DNA of 64,000 nucleotides from Nocardia sp. BSTN01. Lineage in GTDB: Bacteria; Actinomycetota; Actinomycetes; Mycobacteriales; Mycobacteriaceae. The notes under the pieces were generated by a model. It saw nothing but the letters and a program-made list of their open reading frames with translations. It had not been told where the DNA came from and did not search any database. This document shows positions 40,541-49,142 of this stretch, piece by piece; position 1 is the first letter of the stretch, and each line of letters starts with the position of its first letter. The position numbers and the translations under genes were made by a program. The stretch lies in the NCBI RefSeq assembly GCF_015354405.1, contig NZ_JADKYP010000005.1, forward strand, positions 62,001-126,000. The letters run 5' to 3'.

Positions 40541-42589
40541 ATGAGCTCGACCTCGACAGCAGCCGCTCCCACCGTGCTCACCGGATTGTGGCGGCGAAAA
40601 CTACCGCACTATCCCGATACCCCCGCCCGCTCCTGGTATCTGACGCTCGTGGTGATCACCTCGATCGTGCTGTACTACCAGCTCTTCGTCGCGGGCGCGG
40701 TCGGAAATCAGCTGATCGCCTACTTCCACCTCTCCTTCGCCTATTTCGTGTGGATCTTCATCATCGGCGCGGCCTTCGGCGCCGCGGCCTCGGTGGCGGC
40801 GGGGCTGCTCGATCGCTGGGGACGGGCCAATATCGTGGCCTACGGGGTGGTGATCTGTTCGCTGCTCACCCTGTTCGCGCTGCCGGCGGCGACCACGAAG
40901 ATGGCCTATCTCGTCGTCTACTGCGTGGTGAGCGTGGTCGAGGGTGCGGTGCTGGTGGCCACCCCGGCGTTGATCCGGGACTTCTCGCCGCAGCTGGGCC
41001 GGGCCTCGGCGATGGGCTTCTGGACCCTGGGGCCGGTGATCGGCGCGCTCGTCACCAGCGAGATCACCGCTCGCACCCTCGACAGTCACCCGGACTGGCA
41101 GTTCCACTACCGCCTGTGCGGTGTGATCAGCTGTGCGGTCGCCGTCGTCGCGGTGATCGGTTTGCGCGAACTGAGTCCGCGCCTGCGTGATCAGGTGATG
41201 GTGAGCCTGCGCGATCGGGCCCTGGTCGAGGCGCGGGCCAAGGGGCTGGACGTCGAGGCGCTCGAGCGCGGGCAGTGGCGTCAGATGATGCGCGTCGACG
41301 TGGTCGGCTCGGCTCTGGCCATCAGCATCTTCCTGGCGTTCTTCTACACCATCGTGTCGTTCCTGCCGGTCTATCTGGCGACGAACTTCGGTTTCACACC
41401 GGCGCAGGCCAATGCGCTGGGCAACTGGTACTGGATCGCGAACGCGATCGCGCTGGTGGTGACCGGCATCGTGTCGGACATCCTCAAGGTGCGCAAGCCG
41501 TTCATGATCCTGGGTGCCCTGATCAGTATCGTCGGGCTCTACGTCTTCCTCGGCTACACCGATCATCCCGACACCGGCTATTACTCGTTCGCGGTGGTGA
41601 TGATGGTCATCGCGGTCGGCGGCGGCATCGCCTACGCCACCTGGATGGCGAGCTTCACCGAAACCGTGGAGCGCCGCAATCCGGCCGCGACCGCGGTCGG
41701 GCTGGCCGTGTGGGGTGGTGTGCTGCGCACGGTGGTGACCTTCACCCTGTTCGGTCTGCTGATGGTGGTCGACGCGGCCGGACCACTGGTCAACAACGGT
41801 CCGCGACTGCAGGAGATCCAGGCGCAGTACGGACCGCAGCTGGCGACCATCCAGACCGTCGGTGCCGAGACCATGACGCAACTCGGTCGCAATCCCGCCG
41901 ATCCGGCCGCGCAGATGGCCGCACTGACGAAGCTGACCGGCGCGGCGCCCGCCGACATCCAGGCCACGATCGCGTTGAACGCGCGCTATCCGCAGGAATT
42001 GGCGACACTGCAGGCCGTGGATCCGGCGACGCTCGGCGCCCTGGCGGTGAATCCGACCGATGCGCGGGCCGCGGGCGCCGCGGTCGGTCAGGTGGCGGCG
42101 AAGTTCGGCATCAGCCCGGCCGAAGCGGCGGGGCGGCTGGCCGCGACCCAGCAGGTGCCGCGGGACCAGCTCGCGGTCGCGAGCACGGTCGGCCCGAAAC
42201 TCGTTACCGCACAATCGCAATTGCAGGCGGTGGCTACCGTCCCGGCCGATGATCTGGCCTATGTCGCCGCGCACGGCCCCGAGGTGAAACAAGCGGCCGC
42301 CGATTCTCCGGTGCAGTGGCGGCAGTGGTGGTGGATCTGCCTGATCGCCCAGGTGCTGTTCCTGCCGTTCGTGTTCCTGATGGCCGGGCGCTGGAGTCCG
42401 AAGCGGGCCGCCGCCGATGCCGCCGAACACGACCTGCGCGTGCGCCGGGAACTCGTGGCGCTGGCGGAAACGGATGGCGGGACGCAGACCTCGCCAGAGC
42501 CGGTGTCGGTTACCGAAAGCGCTTCCGGCGCAGGTGAATCGGCGGAGGGTGAGGCCGCGCCGCCGGCCGAGCCGGCGCCTGCGGGATAG
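40541..42589 (+). CDS. MFS transporter with large extracytoplasmic insertion (682 aa)
   Basis: Major facilitator sequence: first helix YLTLVVITSIVLYYQLFVAG, then GLLDRWGRANIVAYG (loop 2-3 motif). Between the penultimate helix (near residue 400) and the last (WWWICLIAQVLFLPFVF, about 595) lies an insertion of some 170 residues predicted to be outside the membrane. It contains three related units, YGPQLATIQTV, YPQELATLQAV and VGPKLVTAQ. The C-terminal tail is Glu/Pro-rich. Substrate unknown. Confidence 0.85.
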   Translation: MSSTSTAAAPTVLTGLWRRKLPHYPDTPARSWYLTLVVITSIVLYYQLFVAGAVGNQLIAYFHLSFAYFVWIFIIGAAFGAAASVAAGLLDRWGRANIVAYGVVICSLLTLFALPAATTKMAYLVVYCVVSVVEGAVLVATPALIRDFSPQLGRASAMGFWTLGPVIGALVTSEITARTLDSHPDWQFHYRLCGVISCAVAVVAVIGLRELSPRLRDQVMVSLRDRALVEARAKGLDVEALERGQWRQMMRVDVVGSALAISIFLAFFYTIVSFLPVYLATNFGFTPAQANALGNWYWIANAIALVVTGIVSDILKVRKPFMILGALISIVGLYVFLGYTDHPDTGYYSFAVVMMVIAVGGGIAYATWMASFTETVERRNPAATAVGLAVWGGVLRTVVTFTLFGLLMVVDAAGPLVNNGPRLQEIQAQYGPQLATIQTVGAETMTQLGRNPADPAAQMAALTKLTGAAPADIQATIALNARYPQELATLQAVDPATLGALAVNPTDARAAGAAVGQVAAKFGISPAEAAGRLAATQQVPRDQLAVASTVGPKLVTAQSQLQAVATVPADDLAYVAAHGPEVKQAAADSPVQWRQWWWICLIAQVLFLPFVFLMAGRWSPKRAAADAAEHDLRVRRELVALAETDGGTQTSPEPVSVTESASGAGESAEGEAAPPAEPAPAG

Positions 42590-42680
42590 TTCCGCGCCGC
42601 GTATCGAGGTCCGGAACGGGCGGCATGTGCGTTTTGTACCTCGATCGCCGAATGCCGGCGGGTGTGCTCGCCGATGCGGT

Positions 42681-43379
42681 TCAGCACTCCAGCTGGTCGG
42701 CCAGATCCTCGAAATCTGTGACATTGAGGTCGAATTCGTCGCTGAAGGCGGTGTCCGCCAGGGCCGGATCGCCGAATTCGAGCGGTCGTGCGACGAAGGC
42801 GGTGCGGAAGCCGAGGGCGGCCGCGGCCCGGATGTCGTACTTGTGGCTCGCGACCATCATGATCTCGAACGGCTGGGCGCCGAGGTAGTGCGCTGCCATG
42901 CGGTAGGTGCGGGGATCGGGTTTGTGCGCACCCGCCATCTCGGCCGTGAACACCGCGTGCCACGGGAAATCGCAGTGCCGGGTGATGCCGACGACCGCGT
43001 CGACGTCGGCGTTCGACAAGGTCGCGAGCGTATAGCGGCGTCGCAGGCGGGTCAGGCCCGGCACCGCGTCCGGCCAGGGATCCAGGCGTTTCCACACGGA
43101 ATTCAGTTCGGCACGGACATCGGAGGTTACCTCCATGCCGCGCTCGGTGAGCAGGTCGTCGAGCGCGGTGCGATAGATCGAATCGACGCTGACCCAATGG
43201 TCGCCGACCGCGGCGGTGCCACGGAAATACGCTGCGCGCCAATCGTTCACGAACGCGGACCAGTCCCGGCCGGGATACCGCTGCCCGAGCAGTGCCGCGG
43301 CCGCCGCGACGACGGTGGAATGAAAATCGGTGGCGGTGCCCTGGACGTCGAACAGCAGAGCCTTCGGCCGATCGTTCAT
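42681..43379 (-). CDS. HAD-family hydrolase, haloacid dehalogenase type II-like (232 aa)
   Basis: LLFDVQGTATDF holds the nucleophile Asp (the usual FDVYGT has Gln for Tyr), TLSNADVD is motif II, AHKPDPRTY motif III Lys and ASHKYDIRAAAALG motif IV. The layout matches L-2-haloacid dehalogenases, but Gln in place of the aromatic residue may alter specificity. ATG at 43379. Divergent from the metallo-beta-lactamase gene. Confidence 0.85.
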   Translation of the reverse strand: MNDRPKALLFDVQGTATDFHSTVVAAAAALLGQRYPGRDWSAFVNDWRAAYFRGTAAVGDHWVSVDSIYRTALDDLLTERGMEVTSDVRAELNSVWKRLDPWPDAVPGLTRLRRRYTLATLSNADVDAVVGITRHCDFPWHAVFTAEMAGAHKPDPRTYRMAAHYLGAQPFEIMMVASHKYDIRAAAALGFRTAFVARPLEFGDPALADTAFSDEFDLNVTDFEDLADQLEC

Positions 43380-43435
43380 GCTCGCGATCGTATCGGCGGC
43401 CGGCCGGCGAGCCGCGCGGCCTATCGACCCCGCTG

Positions 43436-43451
43436 TGTGATCTGGATAACA
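43436..43451. promoter_or_regulatory. CRP-like site upstream of the metallo-beta-lactamase gene
   Basis: TGTGA-tctgga-TAACA matches TGTGA-N6-TCACA with one mismatch; about 90 bp before the ATG at 43540 and in the shared divergent region. Confidence 0.45.
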
Positions 43452-43539
43452 TCTGATTCGGGGGTCGACTCGGAGACAGCGGGTCCGCGCCGCCGTCGGT
43501 GATCCCGCCGACGCGCGAGGCCCGGATGGGAGCGAGATC

Positions 43540-44259
43540 ATGCAGACCCGTACCGATGAGATAGCTGACCGGATCTACCGGATATCCACCTTCGTGCCGG
43601 AGGTCGGTCCCACCGGATTCAGCTTCAACCAGTTCCTCGTCGTCGACGAGGAGCCGCTGCTGTTCCACTGCGGCATGCGCGCGCTGTTCCCGCTGGTGAG
43701 CGAGCAGATCAACGCGATCGTGCCGGTCGAACGACTGCGCTGGATCACCTTCGGCCACGTCGAGGCCGACGAATGCGGGGCGATGAACCTGTTTCTCGCC
43801 GCCGCGCCGCACGCGCAGGTGGCACACGGAATTCTCGGGTGTCAGGTCTCGCTCGACGATCTCGCCGACCGGCCGCCACGCCCGCTGGCCGACGGGGAGG
43901 TCATCGAATTGGGCGAGCGCCGCGTCCGTCATATCGACACTCCGCACGCACCGCACAACTGGGAGTCGCGGGTGCTCTACGAGGAGACCACGGGCGTGCT
44001 GTTCTGTGGTGATCTCATGACCCAGGTCGGCGACGGACCCGCACTTACCGAATCCGACGTGGTCGGTCCGGCCGTTCTCGCCGAGGACGTCTTCCGGGCG
44101 ACGTCACTGGGACCCGCGGTACCAGCCGCCCTGTACGGATTGGCGGAGCTGAATCCGGCGACCCTGGCGGTGATGCACGGCTCCAGCTTCGCCGGCGCAG
44201 GCGCCGGCGCGCTGCGGGCACTGGCGGCGGACTACGAGAGACGCTTACGTCCAGCATGA
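43540..44259 (+). CDS. Metallo-beta-lactamase-fold protein, flavodiiron-like ligand set (239 aa)
   Basis: The metal loop reads FGHVEADECG (H-x-E-x-D), the arrangement found in flavodiiron oxygen/nitric-oxide reductases instead of the hydrolytic HxHxDH; further ligands are H in DTPHAPHNW, D in FCGDLMTQ and H in AVMHGSS. No flavodoxin domain is attached. It may be a di-iron redox enzyme. ATG at 43540 follows GGGAGCGAG. Confidence 0.82.
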   Translation: MQTRTDEIADRIYRISTFVPEVGPTGFSFNQFLVVDEEPLLFHCGMRALFPLVSEQINAIVPVERLRWITFGHVEADECGAMNLFLAAAPHAQVAHGILGCQVSLDDLADRPPRPLADGEVIELGERRVRHIDTPHAPHNWESRVLYEETTGVLFCGDLMTQVGDGPALTESDVVGPAVLAEDVFRATSLGPAVPAALYGLAELNPATLAVMHGSSFAGAGAGALRALAADYERRLRPA

Positions 44260-44369
44260 TCGGTTCCGCGCCGGACCGGGCGCCTCGATCCGGCGCACGA
44301 CGGCGGGCGGGTGTATGCCGCCGCGACACCGGGTATGCCGTAGGCGCGCCGAGCGGCGGGTACGGCCCT

Positions 44370-44375
44370 ACACTC
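44370..44375 (+). promoter_or_regulatory. Predicted -10 of the DUF6069-like gene
   Basis: TACACT about 30 nt before the GTG start, with GGAGGTGA in between. Confidence 0.35.
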
Positions 44376-44405
44376 GGCACACACATTCGACGGAGGTGAT
44401 CGGCG

Positions 44406-44972
44406 GTGCATCCCCAGGATCCGCGTGAGCAGCACACCACGCGGTACGACAGCGGTTATCAGCCGGGCGGGTATCAGGAACCCGCCTACCGGCAGGATCC
44501 CGCATACCAGCCCTACCGGACGCCGGGCGGAGCGCCGCCCGCGCCCCGGCGGCCCGAGGTCAACGTGGGCATGTTCGCTGGCGGGGTGCTCGCCACCGCG
44601 GTCGTGACCGCGCTGGCGGCCTGGCTGTGCGCGTGGATCATCGACGTCGTCGCCACCCGTGCCACCGAGAGCGGCAAGTTCGGGGTCTGGAACCCGATGG
44701 CCGAGCAGGGCTACTGGTTCGCCGTGGTCGCGTTCCTGTGTGCCCTGCTCGCCGGCGTGCTCTGGTACCTGCTGCATCTGGGCACGCCGTCACCGGACAT
44801 GTTCTTCGCCTGGATCGTCGGGATCCTCATCGCGGCCGCGGTGGTCATCCCGCTGACGCTGTCCAGCGATATCTGGGTGGGAGTGTCCACCGCCATCGAA
44901 CATCTGGTGATCGGCCTGCCGATCTTCAGCCTGACCCGCACCGTCGGCGCGAAGAGCCTGGAGCGGCCCTAA
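44406..44972 (+). CDS. Four-helix membrane protein, DUF6069-like (188 aa)
   Basis: A Pro/Gln/Tyr-rich cytosolic N-terminus (QPGGYQEPAYRQDPAYQPY) is followed by four membrane helices (MFAGGVLATAVVTALAAWL; YWFAVVAFLCALLAGVLWY; FFAWIVGILIAAAVVIPL; a last segment VIGLPIFSLT). GTG at 44406 follows GGAGGTGATC. The tail overlaps the convergent flavin dehydrogenase gene by 4 bp. Function unknown. Confidence 0.8.
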   Translation: MHPQDPREQHTTRYDSGYQPGGYQEPAYRQDPAYQPYRTPGGAPPAPRRPEVNVGMFAGGVLATAVVTALAAWLCAWIIDVVATRATESGKFGVWNPMAEQGYWFAVVAFLCALLAGVLWYLLHLGTPSPDMFFAWIVGILIAAAVVIPLTLSSDIWVGVSTAIEHLVIGLPIFSLTRTVGAKSLERP

Positions 44973-46639
44973 CGCGGCAGCCGGGCCAGCGCGAGCCCGG
45001 CCGCGCGACCGGAGAAGATGCATCCGCCGAGGAAGGTGCCTTCCAGCGCGTTGTAGCCGTGGACGCCACCGCCGCCGAAGCCGGCGACCTCACCCGCGGC
45101 GTACAGGCCGGGGAAGGGGTCGCCGTCGGAGCGGATCACCTGCGAGTCGAGGTTGGTCTGCAGACCGCCCAGCGTCTTGCGGGTCAGCACGTTCAGGCGT
45201 ACCGCGATCAGCGGACCGTGCGCGGGATCGAGAATCCGGTGCGGTGCCGCGACCCGGCCCAGTTTGTCGCCGAGTGAGCGCCGCGCGTTGGCGACCGCCA
45301 TCAACTGCGCGTCCTTGCTGTATTTGTTGTCCAGTTCGCGATCGCGGGCGACGATCTGGTGTTCCAGCGCGGCGACGTCCAGTTGCGGGCCGCGCGCGAT
45401 CTCGTTCATGCCGCGCACCAGTTCCGGCAGGGTGTCGGCGACGACGAAGTCCACGCCGTGCCGTTTGAACGCCTCGACCGGGCCGGGGGCACCCTTGGCC
45501 GCGCGGCTCTTGAGGGTGAGTTTGAGGTCCTTGCCGGTGATGTCGGGATTCTGCTCGGAACCCGAGAGCGCGAACTCCTTCTCGATGATCGACTGGGTGA
45601 GCACGAACCACGAGTAGTCGTAGCCGGTGTCGAGGATCGCCTTCATCGTGGCGTTGGTGTCGAAACCAGGGAAACACGGTGCGGGCAAACGCTTTCCGTT
45701 CGCGTCGAACCACAGCGACGACGGTCCCGGAATGATACGGATGGCGTGATCGGGCCAGATCGGGTCCCAGTTGTGAATGCCCTCGGTGTAGTGCCACATC
45801 CGGTCGCGGTTCACGATGCGCCCGCCGGCCGATTCGGAGATCGCGAGCATGCGGCCGTCGACGTGGGCGGGCACGCCGGAGATCATGGTCTGCGGGCAGG
45901 GACCGAGCCGTTCGGTGGGCCAGTTCTTGCGGATCAGGTCGTGGTTGTGGCCGATACCGCCGGAGGACACCAGCACCGCCGGGGCACGGAAATCGAACTC
46001 GCCCACCGTCGTTCGCGACGAGGCCACGCCGCGATCCAGGTCGCTCGGTTCCAGGACGCTGCCCCGCACGCCGACCACCGCGTCGTCCTCGACGATCAGA
46101 TCGTCGACCCGGTGCCGGAACGCGAATTCGACCAGTCCGCGCTGTTCGGCGGCCAGTACCGGTTCCAGGAAGACGCGCAGCACCTCCGGCCCGGTACCCC
46201 AGGTGAGGTGAAAGCGAGGCACCGAATTGCCGTGCCCGTCGGCGGTGGCGCCGCCGCGTTCGGCCCAGCCGACCAGGGGAGTCACCCGCAAACCGAGATC
46301 GTGCAGGTATTGCCGTTTCTCCCCGGCCGCGAACTCGACGTAGGCGCGCGCCCACTGGCGAGCCCAGTGGTCCTCGTCGTCGCGATCGAATCCGGCCGAG
46401 CCCAGCCAGTCCTGCCAGGCCAGCGCGAAGGAGTCCTTGATGCCGAGGCGCCGCTGTTCCGGGCTGTCGACGAGGAACAATCCGCCCAGCGACCAGAACG
46501 CCTGCCCGCCGAGATTGTTGCGATTCTCCTGGTCGAGTACCAGCACCCGCCTTCCGGCACGCGTCAGTTCGTACGTGGCCACCAGTCCGGCCAGCCCGGC
46601 TCCGACGACGATGACATCCGGCTGTTGTGACGGTGCCAC
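44969..46639 (-). CDS. FAD-binding dehydrogenase, ketosteroid-dehydrogenase/fumarate-reductase group (556 aa)
   Basis: Dinucleotide fold DVIVVGAGLAGLVATYEL at the N-terminus, NNLGGQAFWSLGGLFLVD, and the C-terminal FAD clamp FPGLYAAGEVAGFGGGGVHG. It resembles the actinobacterial FAD-binding dehydrogenases of about 560 aa (Rv0785 type). Start at GTG 46639, because GGAGGAG lies 6 nt upstream and abuts the other candidate GTG at 46645. Divergent from the YcaQ-like gene across a perfect dyad. Confidence 0.88.
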   Translation of the reverse strand: MAPSQQPDVIVVGAGLAGLVATYELTRAGRRVLVLDQENRNNLGGQAFWSLGGLFLVDSPEQRRLGIKDSFALAWQDWLGSAGFDRDDEDHWARQWARAYVEFAAGEKRQYLHDLGLRVTPLVGWAERGGATADGHGNSVPRFHLTWGTGPEVLRVFLEPVLAAEQRGLVEFAFRHRVDDLIVEDDAVVGVRGSVLEPSDLDRGVASSRTTVGEFDFRAPAVLVSSGGIGHNHDLIRKNWPTERLGPCPQTMISGVPAHVDGRMLAISESAGGRIVNRDRMWHYTEGIHNWDPIWPDHAIRIIPGPSSLWFDANGKRLPAPCFPGFDTNATMKAILDTGYDYSWFVLTQSIIEKEFALSGSEQNPDITGKDLKLTLKSRAAKGAPGPVEAFKRHGVDFVVADTLPELVRGMNEIARGPQLDVAALEHQIVARDRELDNKYSKDAQLMAVANARRSLGDKLGRVAAPHRILDPAHGPLIAVRLNVLTRKTLGGLQTNLDSQVIRSDGDPFPGLYAAGEVAGFGGGGVHGYNALEGTFLGGCIFSGRAAGLALARLPR

Positions 46640-46668
46640 GGGCACTCCTCCGCATTCGGCGCGATTTG

Positions 46669-46684
46669 GATACATTCGTGTATC
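46669..46684. promoter_or_regulatory. Perfect dyad GATACA-ttcg-TGTATC, probable regulator site
   Basis: Six-bp arms with a 4-nt centre, 30 bp upstream of the flavin dehydrogenase start and 82 bp from the divergent gene. Typical TetR operator form; no TetR gene adjoins. Confidence 0.6.
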
Positions 46685-46766
46685 GACCGTGTTCAAGGTA
46701 GCAGATTCGAGCCGTCGCGACCCCGGCTCCGGCATATCTGTCGGTGGGCCATGGCAGATTCGGTGC

Positions 46767-48053
46767 GTGCGCACCATCACCTCCGCCGCGGCCCGCCGGG
46801 CCGCACTCGCCGCCCAGGGATTCGCCACCGCCGCCCGCGAGCGCTCGGACGGATCCGGGGGCGCGAGCCGCCGCACCGTGCTCGGCGTCGTCCGCAATAC
46901 CAAACTGCTGCAGCTGGATTCGGTCGCGGCGGTGGTACGGGCGCAGTACGCGCCGGTGTTCGCCCGGATCGGCGCCTACGATCGCACGCTGCTCGACGAG
47001 GCGATATGGGAACACAGTGCGCGGCGGCCGCGCCGGCTCGTGGAGTACTGGGCACATGAGGCGGCGCTGATTCCGGTGGAGGATTGGCCGCTGCTGCGGT
47101 GGCGGATGGCCCGCTACGCGCACGGCCGCTGGGGCGGGGCACGCCGGGTACTCGACGAGAATCCCGATCTGCCCGGCCGGGTGCTGAACGTGATCGACCA
47201 GATCGGGGCGTGCACCGCCGCGGAGGTGGAACGGCAGCTCGAGCTGAATCGCCCGCGGCGCAAGGACCATTGGGGCTGGAACCACAGCGACACCAAGGTC
47301 GCGTGCGAGATGTTGTTCGCCACCGGGGAGCTCTCGGTGGACAAGCGGGTCGGCTTCCAGCGGCACTACGACCTCACCGAGCGCGTGCTGCCGGCCGAGG
47401 TTGTGAGCCGCCGCGTCGACGAAGCGGAGGCGGTGCGTGAGCTGGTCCTGCGGGCCGCCGACGCGTTGGGGGTGGCCACCGAGACCGACCTGCGCGACTA
47501 CTACCGGCTGCATCGGCGCCAGTGCGAACCGGCGCTGGCCGAGCTGGTCGACGCCGGAGAACTCGAGCCGGTGCGGGTGGACGGCTGGGACAAGCCGGCC
47601 TACCTGCGTACCGGGGCACGGATCCCACGGCGGGTCGACGGCGCTGCCCTGCTGTGCCCGTTCGACCCGCTGATCTTCTTCCGGCCCCGGACCGAGCGGC
47701 TGTTCGATTTTCACTACCGGATCGAGATCTACACCCCGGAACACAAACGGGTGCACGGCTATTACGTCTTTCCGTTCCTGCTCGACGGTGAGCTCGTCGG
47801 CAGGGTGGACCTGCGCGCGGACCGTGCGAGCGGCCGGCTGCACGTGCTCGGAGCGTTCGCCGAACCCGATCGGCCGCACGCGCGTATCGCTCACGAACTG
47901 GCCGGGCAGTTGGAGGCGATGGCCGGGTGGCTCGAGCTCGAGACCGTCGTGGTCGGCGAACGCGGCGATCTGGCGGCGGCGCTGGCCGTCGAAGTGGCTG
48001 CCCGCGAACGGCTTTCGGTGCCGGCCGGGGTCAGCGTCGGGGAGCCGGGGTGA
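46767..48053 (+). CDS. Winged-helix DNA glycosylase-like protein, YcaQ/AlkX family (428 aa)
   Basis: DUF1006/HTH_42 family: RNTKLLQLDSVAAVVRAQY, then [21 protein letters not shown], ending LLCPFDPLIFFRPRTERLFDF with the QxD/Q-type loop. YcaQ unhooks interstrand crosslinks in E. coli; the same role is inferred. GTG at 46767 (VRTITSAAARRA) has no ribosome-binding site. The last 23 bp overlap the convergent SBF transporter gene. Confidence 0.82.
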   Translation: MRTITSAAARRAALAAQGFATAARERSDGSGGASRRTVLGVVRNTKLLQLDSVAAVVRAQYAPVFARIGAYDRTLLDEAIWEHSARRPRRLVEYWAHEAALIPVEDWPLLRWRMARYAHGRWGGARRVLDENPDLPGRVLNVIDQIGACTAAEVERQLELNRPRRKDHWGWNHSDTKVACEMLFATGELSVDKRVGFQRHYDLTERVLPAEVVSRRVDEAEAVRELVLRAADALGVATETDLRDYYRLHRRQCEPALAELVDAGELEPVRVDGWDKPAYLRTGARIPRRVDGAALLCPFDPLIFFRPRTERLFDFHYRIEIYTPEHKRVHGYYVFPFLLDGELVGRVDLRADRASGRLHVLGAFAEPDRPHARIAHELAGQLEAMAGWLELETVVVGERGDLAAALAVEVAARERLSVPAGVSVGEPG

Positions 48054-49071
48054 TGCCCGGGACCGCCGCGTCGGGGGAGGTGACCGCTGTGCGGGCCGCC
48101 TCGGCCTCGTCCGCGGCGCGACCCCACCGCCCGGCGAGCGCGGCGCAGGTGATCAGCTGGATCTGGTGGAAGATCATGAGCGGCAACACGATCAGGCCGA
48201 CCGGATGTCCGGCGAACAGGACCGTCGCCATCGGCAGGCCGGTGGCCAGACTCTTCTTGGATCCGCAGAAGATCACCACGATGCGGTCGGCCCGCTCGAA
48301 TCCGAGCAGCCGGGCCGCGCCCGCCGTCACGCCCAGCACCACCGCCAGCAGGACGATCGCCACACCCACGACCGCCAGCAGACGGCCCACGGCCAGTCCC
48401 TGCCAGACGTGTTCGACCATGCCCGCGCTGAAGGCCGCGTAGACGACCAGATACACCGAACCGCGATCGACGACCTTGGTGAGGGTGGTGTGCGCCAGTA
48501 ACCGATGCAGCTTCGGTCGCAGCAGCTGACCGGCGATGAAGGGCAGCAGCAACTGCACCACGATCTCCACGATCGACATCGGCGAGACGGTGGCGTCACC
48601 GGTGGTCTGCATCAGCAGCATCACCAGCAGTGGCGTCAGGAAGACGCCCAGCAGGTTCGACACCGATGCGCTGACCACCGCGGCCGCGACATTGCCACGC
48701 GCGATGGCGGTGAAGGCGATCGAGGACTGCACCGTCGAGGGCAGCAGGCACAGGTACAGCATTCCCGTGTAGAGCTCGTCGCTGAGCACCGAGGGGACCA
48801 GCAGCCGCATCGCCAGGCCGAGCAGCGGGAACAGAACATAGGTCGCGGTGAGCACCGTGGTGTGCAGCCGCCAGTGCCGCAGGCCGGCCAGCGCCTCGCG
48901 GGGTTCGAGCCGGGTGCCGTACAGCAGGAACAACACGGCGATCGCTACCTTGGTGACCCATCCCAGGACGTCGGCCGCGCCGCCGCGCGCGGGCAGGATC
49001 AGGCCGATGGCCATCGCCGCGAACAAGCCCAGCAGGAAGCCGTCGATACGGAGTTTGGCCAGCAACGTCAC
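48031..49071 (-). CDS. SBF-like (bile acid:sodium symporter family) transporter (346 aa)
   Basis: About nine to ten membrane helices: LGWVTKVAIAVLFLLYGTRL, GMLYLCLLPSTVQSSIAF (the SBF-like signature), VVIFCGSKKSLATGLPMA and VLPLMIFHQIQLI. Transported solute unknown. GTG at 49071; LysR gene divergent 71 bp away, suggesting effector-dependent expression. Confidence 0.88.
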   Translation of the reverse strand: MTLLAKLRIDGFLLGLFAAMAIGLILPARGGAADVLGWVTKVAIAVLFLLYGTRLEPREALAGLRHWRLHTTVLTATYVLFPLLGLAMRLLVPSVLSDELYTGMLYLCLLPSTVQSSIAFTAIARGNVAAAVVSASVSNLLGVFLTPLLVMLLMQTTGDATVSPMSIVEIVVQLLLPFIAGQLLRPKLHRLLAHTTLTKVVDRGSVYLVVYAAFSAGMVEHVWQGLAVGRLLAVVGVAIVLLAVVLGVTAGAARLLGFERADRIVVIFCGSKKSLATGLPMATVLFAGHPVGLIVLPLMIFHQIQLITCAALAGRWGRAADEAEAARTAVTSPDAAVPGITPAPRR

Positions 49072-49118
49072 CTCGCCACGGTACGGCGCGAGGCACTGAT
49101 CGCCAAAGTCGATGGAAG

Positions 49119-49140
49119 CGATATCTATGAACGAGTATCG
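49119..49140. promoter_or_regulatory. Dyad CGATA-N12-TATCG between the SBF transporter and LysR genes
   Basis: Five-bp arms at 49119-49123 and 49136-49140, adjoining the LysR start codon; candidate LysR autoregulatory site. Confidence 0.4.
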
Positions 49141-49142
49141 TG

